From positions 40,852-104,851 of IMG/VR virus record IMGVR_UViG_3300030419_006839: a DNA stretch of 64,000 bases. One strand, given 5' to 3'. The stretch comes from a virus. A model generated the notes under the pieces. That model saw only the letters and a list, made by a program, of their open reading frames with translations. It made no database searches and had not been told where the DNA came from. Each line of letters begins with the position of its first letter. Positions within the stretch are counted from its first letter, which is position 1. A program made the translations under genes and the position numbers. Below, in pieces: positions 1-12,900 of the stretch.

Positions 1-2142
1 GATACTGAGCATAATAGATTACGAACTATGGAATTAACACATAGGAAAAACATAGAAATACAAGAAGCACAACTAGAAAACATTAAAGGAAACTTAGAAG
101 ACGGTAAAAAAGCATTTCAAGAGCTTAGGAAAGAAGGTTTTGTTGAAGAGGGGAGAGTTAATTATACCAAAATAGAAGGAATAGAAAGTGAAAAAGAAAG
201 ATATAAGGAAATAATGACATTGGCAGCAACGGCATATAATGCTATTGAAGAAATAGCAATTAAACATGATATTAAATTAAAAGAAATGTCTATAGAAAAT
301 GCGAAAGATCTTTTTAATATAGAAGTAGATTTATTTGAAAGGGCAGAACTTAAAAAGAGACATGAAATTGACATAACAAATAAAAAAAATGAAGATAGTA
401 TAAAACTATTAGAACTAGAGTTAGAACTTGGTAAGAAGTTTTCCGAAGGGAAACAGAAAGATTCTGAACAGTTAGAAATACTAATCAATAAACAAAACCG
501 ACAATTAGAAATAGAAGGAGAGATTTTAAATAACCTAATAGAAAGTGATGGTATATTAAGTGATACAGTGGCTAAACAAATACAATCTCTGCAGCATCTT
601 TCAAGAGAAAATGATTTACAAAGAAATATTTTAGAATTGCAATTAAAAAGAAACGAACAAGAAAGAATATATAATAATTTATTAGATGAATCATCTAATT
701 TCTTGAAAATGTCTGATTTGGAACGTAGAACTCAATTAACAAGACAAAGAATGACTCCTGGTGGTATGATTCCAAATCCATTACAAGAATATTCTAATAT
801 AAATGCTGAACTAATTAGAGCAGAAATGGAAAGATCAGTTCAACTTAGTATAATTAAGGATAAACATAAAGAGGATGATAAAAAAAGAGAACAAGAAACT
901 CTTAAAATAAATAATGAATTTAATATAAAAAGAAGTGAATTGGCCTTACAAGTAGAACAACAAGATTTAGAAAACTTTGAAAAAGTAAAAGACAACATAA
1001 CAACATTACTTGAAGATAAAATAAATAATCACTTTGAAGCAGCAGAAGCAGAGAAAGAATTAAATAGAGAAAAAAATGAAGCAATTGCAGAGATGGAAAG
1101 AGATCTATATAGAGAATTAAGAGACATACAAGAAGATTACACACTAACATTTAATGAGAGAATGAACAAATTAGAAAGTTTAGCTAGAGATAGTTCAGAA
1201 AGAAGATCTGAGATAGAAAAAGAAGCCGATGAAAAGAAAGAAGAATTTGATACAAATAATCTATTTAGTAGAGAAAGATTAGTTAATTATGGATCTTCAG
1301 TTGGTGGATCTCTTATTGCTTCAGCATCTATGCCATTGATAAGATCTCTAACTAGACCTACTGTTGAAGCTAATAGTGAGGGATTAGATGGTCGTTTAGG
1401 TAACTTAAGTAATACTGATTTTACAAACATGGGTAGTATTAGCGATATGTTTAAAAACTTATTTCTAGGAAAGGTAGAACAAGCAGAAGGTATTACTATA
1501 AACGAAATTCTTGAAAAAAACACTAATGCAATTGTAGATAACACTCAAGCACTATTGATTACAACAAATAATCAGAGAGGATATAAACAAGCGGAAAATT
1601 ACATTTTTGATAAACTTAGTGGGGGTCTACTAGGTGCTGGTAGTGCTGGTAGTAGTGAAATAGATAATAGTGGTAAGTTTAAAGAATCGGTGAAAAGTCT
1701 TCCCTCTTTAACTAATTTCACTAAGATTTTTAAGGATGTGGGTGCAAGTTCTATTTTTAGCGGTCTAGGAGGAATTCCTACAAGCCCTGTACTTAATAAT
1801 TTATGGGAAGATATATCAAAAGATATTTCAGTTCCAGAGACGATTTTTAGAAGTTTTCTTAGATTACTTGCTCCTTTCGACAACCCAACAAATGACAATA
1901 AACTCATGACTCAATATAAGCAACTTGGATCAGAGATGCAAAAAGCTCAAGAAAGATCTGCTGCTGACATGATAGGAATAAGTGCTGGAGCATTTACTGA
2001 AGCGTATGCACAAGCAGCATCAAATTCTGGACAAGGTGGAGTTCCAAATGTTACCATTAGTGGTGAATTTCGTTTAGATCAGGGAGCAATAAGGTTCTTT
2101 GAGGATGAGAGAAATAGATTATCCAAACGTGGTAATATTTAA
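1..2142 (+). CDS. Tape-measure-like coiled-coil tail protein (5' partial)
   Basis: The frame is open from the first base of the window, so the true start lies upstream and only the C-terminal 714 codons are seen. The first two thirds are dense Lys/Glu/Leu coiled coil with few Gly or Pro. A Gly/Ser/Ala-rich stretch follows, then a short tail with an alternating Gly/Ala region and a beta-like end (VTISGEFRLDQ). Long helical rods encoded just upstream of tail-tip genes are typical of tape measure proteins, which set tail length and are ejected with DNA. The function is inferred from this architecture and from the tail genes that follow; a different internal or tail rod protein is possible. Confidence 0.55.
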   Translation, partial: DTEHNRLRTMELTHRKNIEIQEAQLENIKGNLEDGKKAFQELRKEGFVEEGRVNYTKIEGIESEKERYKEIMTLAATAYNAIEEIAIKHDIKLKEMSIENAKDLFNIEVDLFERAELKKRHEIDITNKKNEDSIKLLELELELGKKFSEGKQKDSEQLEILINKQNRQLEIEGEILNNLIESDGILSDTVAKQIQSLQHLSRENDLQRNILELQLKRNEQERIYNNLLDESSNFLKMSDLERRTQLTRQRMTPGGMIPNPLQEYSNINAELIRAEMERSVQLSIIKDKHKEDDKKREQETLKINNEFNIKRSELALQVEQQDLENFEKVKDNITTLLEDKINNHFEAAEAEKELNREKNEAIAEMERDLYRELRDIQEDYTLTFNERMNKLESLARDSSERRSEIEKEADEKKEEFDTNNLFSRERLVNYGSSVGGSLIASASMPLIRSLTRPTVEANSEGLDGRLGNLSNTDFTNMGSISDMFKNLFLGKVEQAEGITINEILEKNTNAIVDNTQALLITTNNQRGYKQAENYIFDKLSGGLLGAGSAGSSEIDNSGKFKESVKSLPSLTNFTKIFKDVGASSIFSGLGGIPTSPVLNNLWEDISKDISVPETIFRSFLRLLAPFDNPTNDNKLMTQYKQLGSEMQKAQERSAADMIGISAGAFTEAYAQAASNSGQGGVPNVTISGEFRLDQGAIRFFEDERNRLSKRGNI

Positions 2143-2158
2143 TCATAGGAGGTAAATC

Positions 2159-2512
2159 ATGGAAGAAACACTGTTAACGACACTTACCGAATTAGGTAGT
2201 ACTGCATTTATTCAATTACTATTAGGTATTGTGATATACTTAGCAATAACAAAGTACCTTCCTAGAGTTGCCCAAGAACACAAAGAGCAAATAGAGAATC
2301 AAAGAACTGATTTCATGACACAACTAGATAAGCTTGAAAACAATAGACATGAAGCGGTAATAGCGTTTCAGAAAACAATTGATGATTTGGAGACAGCAGT
2401 AGAAAAGAATGAAAAATCTTTAGGTAAGTTGGTTTCTATTATAATCTCCACTCAAACTACTTCTGCAGAAGAAAGTCAAAAACTATTAGAAAAAGTTTTA
2501 AATGGAGATTAA
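2159..2512 (+). CDS. Small membrane protein with N-terminal TM and coiled coil
   Basis: A 117-residue protein behind a strong AGGAGG site (about 2148-2153). Residues about 17-33 form one hydrophobic helix (FIQLLLGIVIYLAI). The rest is a charged coiled coil ending in a Ser/Thr/Glu-rich segment. One membrane helix followed by a coil fits holin-accessory or spanin-like proteins, and the gene sits between the tape measure and the next tail genes. No family was recognised. Confidence 0.6.
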   Translation: MEETLLTTLTELGSTAFIQLLLGIVIYLAITKYLPRVAQEHKEQIENQRTDFMTQLDKLENNRHEAVIAFQKTIDDLETAVEKNEKSLGKLVSIIISTQTTSAEESQKLLEKVLNGD

Positions 2513-2513
2513 T

Positions 2514-2732
2514 ATGGAACCACATTACTTAGAGGAACTAAAACGTATAAATAAAAGATTAGATGATTTAGATAAAAAAATTGATGTCATGATGGAAAAC
2601 CATATATACCATTTATCTTTAGAGATAACAAAAATGCAAACATATTTTAAGGTATTAACTGGTTTTGTGGTTTTTTTACCACCTATAACAGTGACAGCAA
2701 TAAAAGTTTTTGAAGTTCTAACTCAGGGATAA
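2514..2732 (+). CDS. XhlA-like small membrane protein
   Basis: Seventy-two residues from the ATG at 2514, which has GGAG six bases upstream. An ATG at 2502 lies inside the previous gene and lacks a site. The N-terminal half is an amphipathic coil (LEELKRINKRLDDLDKKID) and the last 25 residues are hydrophobic. This order matches the XhlA hemolysin/holin-accessory family, whose members have a coil followed by a C-terminal membrane anchor. In known phages XhlA-type proteins work with a holin in lysis, but here the gene lies among tail genes, so the role is uncertain. Confidence 0.5.
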   Translation: MEPHYLEELKRINKRLDDLDKKIDVMMENHIYHLSLEITKMQTYFKVLTGFVVFLPPITVTAIKVFEVLTQG

Positions 2733-2734
2733 AA

Positions 2735-3955
2735 ATGTCAATAACTTTTTTAGATGCCCTACAACAAGATATTAGGCCAAAATATTCTTTTTTTTTAGTG
2801 GAGAAGCCACCTTCCTATAAAAAAAATCCATACCCACCCATACATAATACAACAAATAACAACCCATTAAGAGTAACCAATATTTCTTCTAATTCTGTAG
2901 GTGGTATTAACTATGTAAAAATAACTACAGAATATGACCATCAAATGGAAGTTGGTGATGAAATATATATTTCTGGTTCTGGAGGATTTAATGGACACCA
3001 TACAGTCAAACAAGTATTGAATACTACAGTTTCAGTATTGGAAACTATATATTCTGGAAGTGATGAAAATCCTTCAAGTTGTACATGGAAGTTTTATTGG
3101 TATAAGTGGTCAGAAGACTTACAAAACACATCTTCTGATTTAGGTGGTTCACTAGAGAAAACAAGGAGAATAGATATTAGCAAATATGTACTTGAATGTA
3201 GAGATGTAAGTTTTGATTCAGAAGGAATTGTTCCACATACATATATGCATAGCTCTGTTGATATTAGGTTACTTAAAAATTTAAACAAAAACAAACAAAA
3301 AGAAGAAAGTTTTGACATAAGTAGAAGCGAAAATATATTTACAGAAATGAAATATAAATCGAGTGGATATGGAGCAAAAATATATTGCAATATAGAATTT
3401 GAATATTCAGATGGTACTTCAAAAAGTATAGAACCTTTCTTTATTGGTTTTGTTATAGATGCTAAAATGGGTGTAGATTATATTAACCTTACATTAGATA
3501 ATGGAACTTATGAAATAAAAGAGAAGGAAATAAGAGAGTTTGGAACCTATATACAAGACGTAATTCCTGTTAATAATAGATCTTCTAAAGGTGATGGGGT
3601 TACTTTTAAAACTAATATATTCCCTATTTCTAAAGGTTTTTTTGAAGCCTGGTTGTTTAAGAGAGCGGATAGAAAACCTGAGTTAAAAGATCTAGAACCA
3701 GATAGATTTTCTATAGAACCTAAATATTCAGGGTTTGATGTGTCAGACACTTACTGGAAAGAAGAAAAAAAGCCATATGAAAACATAAACGAAGGAGATG
3801 TAAAAATAGCTGATTTTGTAAGAAGATCAAATGTTTATGATTTAAGTAATGTTAGAGATAGAATGTTTAAAGTTAAAAGCAATCCAAGTGATGGTGATTA
3901 CTTCGGTGAATACAATAGAATAACTGATTATGAAGAACATAAGGTAGGGGGATAA
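2735..3955 (+). CDS. Tail or baseplate structural protein
   Basis: A 406-residue soluble, beta-rich protein with many Asn, Ser, Tyr and Gly residues and no membrane segment. Residues about 45-105 look like a small beta domain of the kind found in phage fibre proteins (VKITTEYDHQMEVGDEIYIS). The gene is directly followed by the 3318-aa protein, with only 2 bases between, so the two are probably co-translated and may contact each other at the tail tip. I do not recognise the family; a distal tail or hub-adaptor role is inferred from position only. Confidence 0.5.
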   Translation: MSITFLDALQQDIRPKYSFFLVEKPPSYKKNPYPPIHNTTNNNPLRVTNISSNSVGGINYVKITTEYDHQMEVGDEIYISGSGGFNGHHTVKQVLNTTVSVLETIYSGSDENPSSCTWKFYWYKWSEDLQNTSSDLGGSLEKTRRIDISKYVLECRDVSFDSEGIVPHTYMHSSVDIRLLKNLNKNKQKEESFDISRSENIFTEMKYKSSGYGAKIYCNIEFEYSDGTSKSIEPFFIGFVIDAKMGVDYINLTLDNGTYEIKEKEIREFGTYIQDVIPVNNRSSKGDGVTFKTNIFPISKGFFEAWLFKRADRKPELKDLEPDRFSIEPKYSGFDVSDTYWKEEKKPYENINEGDVKIADFVRRSNVYDLSNVRDRMFKVKSNPSDGDYFGEYNRITDYEEHKVGG

Positions 3956-3957
3956 TA

Positions 3958-6900
3958 ATGGCTAAGATACCAGACAAGGAAATTAGAGAGAATTGGAGTC
4001 TTCCTAATTTGTATGAAGATGAAAATGGAAATCAAAAAACTAAACTAAAAGAACAGGAATCCATCTCTCACTACAACTTCAATCCTTATGGTGCTAAAGT
4101 TAATTATGACACTGGTGAAATAAATTTAGCATTTGATAATAATGCATCATCTTTATTTAATGATTTTATTCAAGCAAACTATATATTTTCACCAAGATAC
4201 CAAAGTCCTCACTCTTTAGTTAAAGATTTATTTAAAAATATAAATTCTCCAATAGTTAAAGATGAGAATTTTGAAGAAATAATTCTAAAAAACAAAGAAA
4301 AAACATGGACAAGTTTGGGTAAGGTTTCATATTTAGATAAAAACACTTATCCAAATTGTCTTTTACTTGTAGAAGGTACATTTTCTAATGTAGATAATTC
4401 AAACTCAACTGAAGTAAAAAAACTATATATAGCCTTTGGAGATCAGCTATTTTCTCAAGATTTAATTACAGGTGACTTAAAGTTAGAGTGTAGGGTTTGG
4501 GGTAATATTTATGGTTTAGAAAAAGATACTTATGGAAATGTATTTATAATTTCCAGTTTAAACGATGAGTGTAGAACTAATGTATCAGATGATAACTCAT
4601 TTAATACGGATGATAATACAAACCCTGCTGGATTGGGTATCGTAAACATTTACAAGTGGTGCTTTGATAAAAATAGTTTTCCAAATGTTGAAAATAGATT
4701 AGATTACAATAAAAAACTTAAAAGAATATTAACAACTTATTATAATGGTAGAACTGATTTTGGTAGCTTAAGTGATTTAGGTTTTTTATACAATAACTAT
4801 TCTCCCTATCAAGGAAAGATAGACGAAGATAATTGTAATTTAGCAAAAACCACAGTAGGATTCTTTAAAGACAATGTTATAAATTGTGGTCAATATTTTT
4901 TCCCTTGTCAGTCTTATGAATACTTGCCTAAACAAGTTAGCTATGATGGTGGCCCTACATCTACAAAAATTACAAATACATATGTTGAACTAGAGAAACT
5001 TGATTCAAAAGTCGTGGAAACAAAAATAGGGGGAAAAGAAATTGAACTTAATATATGGAATGCCCTTAAAGCTGCATGGAATGGAGAAGATCCAGAATCA
5101 ATTATAAAAGAAAAAGATTACAAAGAAATTGAAAAAATCATTAAAGAAAACACTAATACAACGAGATTAGAACTACCTAGTATTATTGGTATGCCAAATC
5201 AAGGTTTTTCATGGTTTGAGGATTTTTTGTACATACCCTTCGATAAAGGAAGTGTTTTTGGGTTGATGAGAATACCAACACCACAAGTAATTTTTAGTGA
5301 TTCAGTTTTAGATACCTTAAAACTACCAAAACCCTTCATAAAAGGAAACACTAATTCTTCTATTTCCAATTGTGATGATGATTTTATAAGTGTTTCAGAT
5401 GTTCCAAACTATACATCATATTTTAACATGTTACATACTGGAATTACTTGGTTGTCAAGTAGGGGTTTTGATGGAAAAAACTGTGGGTTATTTTCAAGAA
5501 CAAACCTAGAGGTAATAAATAAAAACTTAAGAGAAGGGGGAGATGGAGCAGGAGATAAATACAGTGATACTTACAGTGATGCAGATAAAAAGACACAAAC
5601 TAAATCTGTAAATGAACATGAAAATACAACCTTGAGTGGTAACAATTTAACTAGATTTTATGGAAATAGATACCATAATAAAAACATGGCAGCAGGTAAG
5701 ATAACTGAATTTTATGGTGATCAATCAAGTAATTCATATAGTGGTAAGATAGTTGAACATTCAAATTTAATCGGTGGTGGTTTCAAACCATCTTCAACAA
5801 AAAACTATTATTCATTTATTATAGATACTGAAAATGTTCCAAAAAGAGGAGAATCTGGTTCAACAGATTTATCTTTAGCACCAACTGGATGGACAGTTCC
5901 AGCCAATATTATTCACATTTCTAAACCTGTTGGAATTAATCCATCCTCAATAAGAAAACCACTAACTCACAAACTTGAAACTTTCATATACGATAGCACA
6001 TTGCAAGAATTGACTAATGAGATGGTTGATGTTTTACTAACATATAATAAATCCACTAGTAGTGTTGTACCTGTAAACTATATACTACAAGCCGAAGATA
6101 GTAGTATAAACACACAAACAAGTAAACCAAACAAATTCGGGGCTAAAACGAAGGAAAGATTTTGGAACATGAGGACTTCAGAAATAACACCTAGTAACGA
6201 CATTCTATCATATGTTAAAAGAGGTAGTGAATCATCAGATCCATTTTTAATTGGTAGTGCTAATGAGTTTTCAACCTCTTGGGGATTAGGTGGTGGTGTT
6301 CAATATGGTAGATCAGATGGTTCTCATTACTACCAAATACACAGGACAATAATTGGTAAAAAAACTAGTACTGATATACATACCAGGACAACGGGAATTA
6401 AACATACTAAGAGGTTTGTATTAAACAATACTAGAAATGGTAATTATGAATATTTTGATAGTAGTGGAACTAAACAAAACAATAGTGAATCAGGTGGAGC
6501 ATTAACCTCTGTATACACAAATAGTGGTAGTGAATTAAATTTTGATAATAGCCAATACAATGGTGCAGAATTCTTTTGTATTAATTCATCCAATAATTCT
6601 GCTGATATTTCTTTAGAAAGGTCAACACCTAGAGAAGTGGATTCAAGCGATAGAAATAACTTAAAACTAAATGATAATCAAATATTTTTTAACTTACCTA
6701 ATCCAATACACTGGGGTGATGTTGGTAGTATTATTATACATAAAAACAGATTATACTTTACTGTATTTGATTATAAATCAACAGAGCCTCATCAAAGTTG
6801 GGAAAATTCCGATAGGGTTGACATGGAGGTTTCTGGAAAACCAGCAGTAGGATATGAATTAGAAGCAGGTATTTATTGTCTAAACATATCAGTAGATTCT

Positions 6901-9900
6901 GCAGATAGTCACGGATCTTCAGGTTTCAGCAAAACTAACAATTGTACAAAATTCACCAATAAAGTTAATGAAACTATAAAGAAATTATCCAATGATGACC
7001 AATATTACAGCAATAATCTAAATCCCATCTTGGAAAACATTCCACACACAACAACAGAAAATCAAGCATCTGGTGGTAGTCAATCTTTAGATTCTGGATC
7101 TGGTTCTAGTAACTATCAAGGAACATCAACAAGTAGTGAACTTAATTATTTTAAACCTGATGAACAATACGATGCGTCTGGTAGTATGCCGATAACTGAA
7201 ATAAATCCAGATTTTACTTCTAGTCCAGTTAATAAAAACCCCAAAGATTTCCCTCCAATACAATTTCTTTTAGATCCTTCAAAAGATTCAAGACAAGTTA
7301 GATTGAAAAGAATTTCACATAGTAGCTATCGTGGAGAGTATGTTGAGAAAATGTCTTTAAATAGAGTTTTTTCCGATGGTGGAAAGAAAAGACGGCAATT
7401 AGAAGTTAGTCAATACTCCTCACCTAGATCTCCATTTGTTTCTGGAGATAAGGTTATATATTTAGCTGGAAATGAATTTTGGAGAGGTAGTTTGTTTAGT
7501 AGTAATGTTAGATTTAATCCATACTCTATGGATGGTAAAATGCTAATATTGGATTGTAAGAATACATCTAAAGAAAACATATTTTTTGGCAAAGCATCTC
7601 CTATAGATGAATTTACAAACTATGTAAATGCTAAAGGAAATAATGATGCCATGAAAGGTTTTTCATCAAACTCAGTAACAGATAGTTCTGGAAATACATA
7701 TGTTGTTTCTGGGAAAGATGCTTTACACCTACTAAGTTTTAGTGATGTACCTAAACCAAAACAAAATAGCTCAGGTAGTTTTAAACGTAAAAATAGTGGA
7801 TATATGTTAACTTTGATTGATGGTAAGTTAGAACTATCAACTCAAGCAAATAGAGATTTCTTATCGAAAACAATAAACTATAATGAAGAATTAATAACTG
7901 ATGGTAATAATTTCTTTAATTTTTCAATATTAAAGTATGGAAACGAACTATCTACAAAAATACCACTAATTGATACTAATAAAGAAAATTACTATGGCAT
8001 TATTTCTAAATTAGCAAGTTTAGTTGATGCTGAATTTGGTATAGAAAATCAAGAACCATACTTTAGAAATAAAGATTCAAATATGCTACTGTCTTCAGAT
8101 TTTGGTACATCATTAACACCAAGAGGTGGGCCATTAGATACAGACAACTCAATACTGAATAAATTCCTATTGGATTCAGAATATACATTTTGGTATGTAA
8201 ATGGTGAAATAGTCTCTGTCTATAATCAAGCATACAATGGATCTTCAACAAATAAGATAGTTGAAAGAGGGTTATTAGGTACAGAAGTAAAAGAACATGG
8301 ACAAAACCAAATAGTTTATAGAATGAAACTATATGCAGATGATAAGAATCTCATAAGTATAAATAACTACAGTAAAGATTATGATAATATATATAATGAA
8401 GTTAGAGTTGATTTTAACAGTAAAGAGGGTTTTCAAGATTCTATTGTTGTCTCTACAAACAATGAAAGTTCATCATATGATCGTACTTTTAATTATTCTG
8501 CTCCATTTATAACTGAAGGTTCTTGGGCTAAGGGAATTGCATATAGGCTTTTAAATAGACTTTCAAAAGAAAAATATTTAATTGACATGTCTATAAGGAT
8601 TAACCCTGAATTAAAAAATGCAGATTTTATAGTAGTTAATTGTGGTGAGTATAATATTAGTAATAAGCTTTTTCAGATAAAATCAGTATCACACAACTTA
8701 ACGGAACATATCACAAATATAAGTGCAATTTCCGTAGAAGAACCCACACTTAGTCTATCGTATTATAATGGTAGTAGTTTTGTTGCATATAACGATGGAA
8801 TAGATGCTGGATCAAATAAAATAGCTGGAAACGATGAGACTTTAATAATTAAACTAACAAATGAAGGAAATTATGATTTAAATATCAGTGATATTTTTAT
8901 TGATGACATAAGTTTTAAAGTTTTTAGATATGTGAATGGGGTAAAGAGTAAGGAAATAGAAAGAAATGATTCTGATTCTGGGTTTAAAGTTGGATCAGAA
9001 AAAGACTTAACCATACCTGTTGGCTCTAGTAAAGAGTTTTATATAAGTTTTATCTTACCACAAGAAAGTAATTTCTTTAGGGAATTAAGTATAGTTTCTA
9101 ATTTAGAAAAAAATCCCATTAGCCACTTCTCTATTTTTGGATCAATTAAATCTATAAGTCTAGATGTAGAAGGTGATTTAAGTTTTGGAAACATAAACAA
9201 TAACCAACCTAAATCAAAAAGAATTGTTGTTAAAAATAAGGGAGTTAATGAAATTAAATTAACCAATCTAGAAATTAAGTCTGGGAAGCAAGGAACAATT
9301 TTAAACAGTTTAGATGGATTTTCTTTCAACAAGATAAATATAAGTAACAATCAATCAACATCAATAAACACATCTAATGTAAACATTACATTAAAAGGAG
9401 AGGATAGTGGTAGTGGAGAAGATTTCACAATAATTGAAGTTGTTTTTGACCCTAGTGAAACTGTTAGGAATGGAAGATATAGAGTGGATAAAACTGGAAT
9501 TGAAGGAAATATAAAATTATTTATAGATGCAGAAACTACTGGTGGTACTAGTACCACATTAGCTTCAAGTTTAAACAGTACATCTCAACAAATAACCCTT
9601 ACAGATTCCAGTGGGTTTGATGTTGGTGATAACATAATGATAGATACAATTGAAATGGAAATAGTAGGTAAAAGTGGAAATACAATTTCAGTGGACTCTA
9701 GAGATAAACACAATGATAGTATACAAACCATACCAAAATCTTACAATTCTGGTACAAGTGTAATTAACCTAAAAAATACAGTTTCTACAAAAAGGATAAA
9801 TTATAGTGGTAAAATAAATAGTATACCAGTAAGTGCTAGAATACATGCCAATAGAATAAAACTATATGGCTTAGACAATTTAGAACTTCCAAAACAAGAT

Positions 9901-12900
9901 GGAAAGTATTTATTAGATAATCAAATCACTAGAAATAGGTTTTCAGCAAAACTAAAAAGTATAAAAAACCAACTAAAAACAAACAATTCAAATGCAAATA
10001 AAATTAAGATAGAAGAAGGAAGAGTTTATATTGGAACAGATAGTGGATACCAAACTGGAACTACTGTTCCTCTTTTTGTTTCAGATAGTTCAAATTTACA
10101 ATACAATCATGATTGGGAATCTAAAACATATAAAGTTAAAGTAAACTTAACAGATAATGATCAGAAAAACTTCAAATTACTATTACATTTAGATAAAGAA
10201 AACAGTGGCAATAGACATATTACTTTAAATAAATATGAAATAAGCAATTCAACAAATACACTTTTAGCTAGACAAAGAAGAAATTTAGAAAATTATACTT
10301 TTACTAATGTAGATGAAGATGGTCATATTGTTCTTAACTATATTTTCGCTCGTACAGATAATGAAAATCTAAACTTAGAAGAAAGACATAATTCTTTATT
10401 TCATCAAGATAGCGACACAACAGCGGTAGTGTCAGGTAAAGAATATGTAATATATCATTTAGGTAGTGGAACAGATGCAGAAAAAGAAACTAGATGGCAA
10501 AATGTCGGATTTGATGGAGTACCTTTTGAAGGAGCATACTTTACTGCAAACACAACAACAACGATGACTGATGACGCTAAAGTAACTGAATCTTTTATAA
10601 ATATATCATTGAATTTACTACATTTAAGTGTAGATACATATGACTCTAAAAACAATTCTCTAACTACGGTTGTTGATGGTTATGCAATAAATCAATGGAG
10701 AAAGGCATTATCAATAGATATTAAAACTGAAACAGTCTTCACTCTTGATAGATTGTCTGCAATGAATGTTGGAGACAAGTTTGCAATAATAACAGAAACT
10801 GAAAATATAGATGGGGATGTTTCAAATTATTCTAAAGAAGGATTTGATTCATCAAACAACAATCAAAAAACAGATGCAAGTATTAAGTCATGGCAATCAG
10901 GTTTACCATTAAGCTATGGAGGTAGTGGTAATGTTAGGTATATTATGGTTAATCTTCAAGACCATAAATTTAAGGCTGGAGAACAATTACTTATATATTC
11001 GTCAAATGGTGGTAAGTTTGATGGTGTTCATGATATACATAGTGTTTCCCCTGATATAATAAATTTGTATGGAGATAGTGCACTAAGTCCTAGTAGTGGT
11101 AATTTAAATGACGTATTGGATACTAATGTTAGAGTTACTAAGGTACATACAATAGATAGGATAATTAATCAAAACTCATTTGTTGTTAAAGATTTAGGTA
11201 GAGAAGATAGTACATCAGAAATAACATTACGAAATACAGTAAACGAACTTAGTACTCCAAATAAAGATTGCAACATTGTCTTATTAAATGACTTTACTAA
11301 ACAGGAAGGAATTATAATAAGAAATGAACCTGATATAATTACTGGTACAGTTGTAGGAGAAATATCAGAATTAGGTGATTATTTTATAAAAATAAGAATA
11401 GATGAAGATGAGGAGCTATTTCCAGGTGGTGTAGACCTAACAGAAGAAAACTGCATAAAGTTTATAGGTGATTCAAATAGTTTGTTTGATGGATATTTTA
11501 AATATCAAACTCCAATACCTATAGACAAAGATACTTTTAAAATTAAACTACCCAAACTATCCTTATTGAATGTGGCGTATTCTACAAGTCAAAAAAAGTA
11601 CTATGCTATCTGTAAAACGACAAAAAAAATAGACACCTTAAAAACTACAGACGGAGATGAAAGTACTAATAGGGAATATAATCCATATGGTCTTAAAAAC
11701 ATAATACCATTTAATGAAGGAGATACGGTTTCGATAGAAGGAACCTCAAACGAAGAATACGATAATATAAAATCAATTAAAATAAATAAAATACATGACG
11801 AAATTGGATTATTAACAGATGGTGTAATGGAATCTTTTGGTGGTAAAAGTGGAGAAAAAACTTTTTATGTTGAACTTGATTTACCACTAGATACGTACAG
11901 TAAAACACAGGCACGTACTCAGATTACACAATTATCTTCAAGTGTGGGCAGTACTTCAGCAACAACTTTCTCTGTTGATGATGCAAGTAACATTAGTCAG
12001 TATGACATTTTATTTTTCTCTTCTAGTATTTTTAATGAAGTTGAAGAAATAGTTAGAGTAACCAATATTAGTAGTAATGAAATTACTGTTGAAAGAGGAA
12101 TTGATGGATCTACAGCAGAAACCCATAATAGTGGTGATAAACTTTTCAAATTTGATAACATAATTAGTAAAGGATTTTTGCAAAAAAAATCTCCACATAA
12201 CGGAACTAAACTTAATTTCGTTTTAGAAGCTAGTAATAAGCAATATGGATTAAAGTTTTCAACCAACACTAGTAAGAATTATGATTCTAATCTTGCAACT
12301 TCTTTTTCAAGTTCTCAAGATACCTTCTCTGATGGTATTGGTATAAAAAGAGCTAAAATACTTAGTAGTGAAAGAGATAATAGCAAAATAAGGATTTGGT
12401 TTGATGTAGATACTTACCCTACAACACAACTACAATCTTCAATCACTAATTCACAAAACAACATTAAAGTAGGAAATACTGACCATATTAGTGAAGGTGA
12501 GATTATAAAAATTGATAATGAAGAAATGAGAGTAACCTCAGTTAGTAGTAATACCCTACTAATGGTTAAAAGAGCAGTAAATAGTACATCAGCAGCAACG
12601 CACCAAACATCCTCAACTGTTTCTAATGTTTTTGATTCTATATTTTCTGTTGGTGAAAATATAATAATTTACGATACAGATAATCAAGATTCTCATGGAA
12701 CTTGGAGTATTAGTGGTACAGATGGTTTCAACTACATTGAAGTAACTCTTGGAACTGGTGATAGTAGTTTTGTAATTAACAGAGGATTTATAGCAACGAC
12801 AAAACAAAATTTAGAATCGTCAAGTATTATTAAGTCATTTGATTCTATCAGTTTACCAAAAAAGACAAGTTCTACTAGTGGTGATAATATATGCAGACCT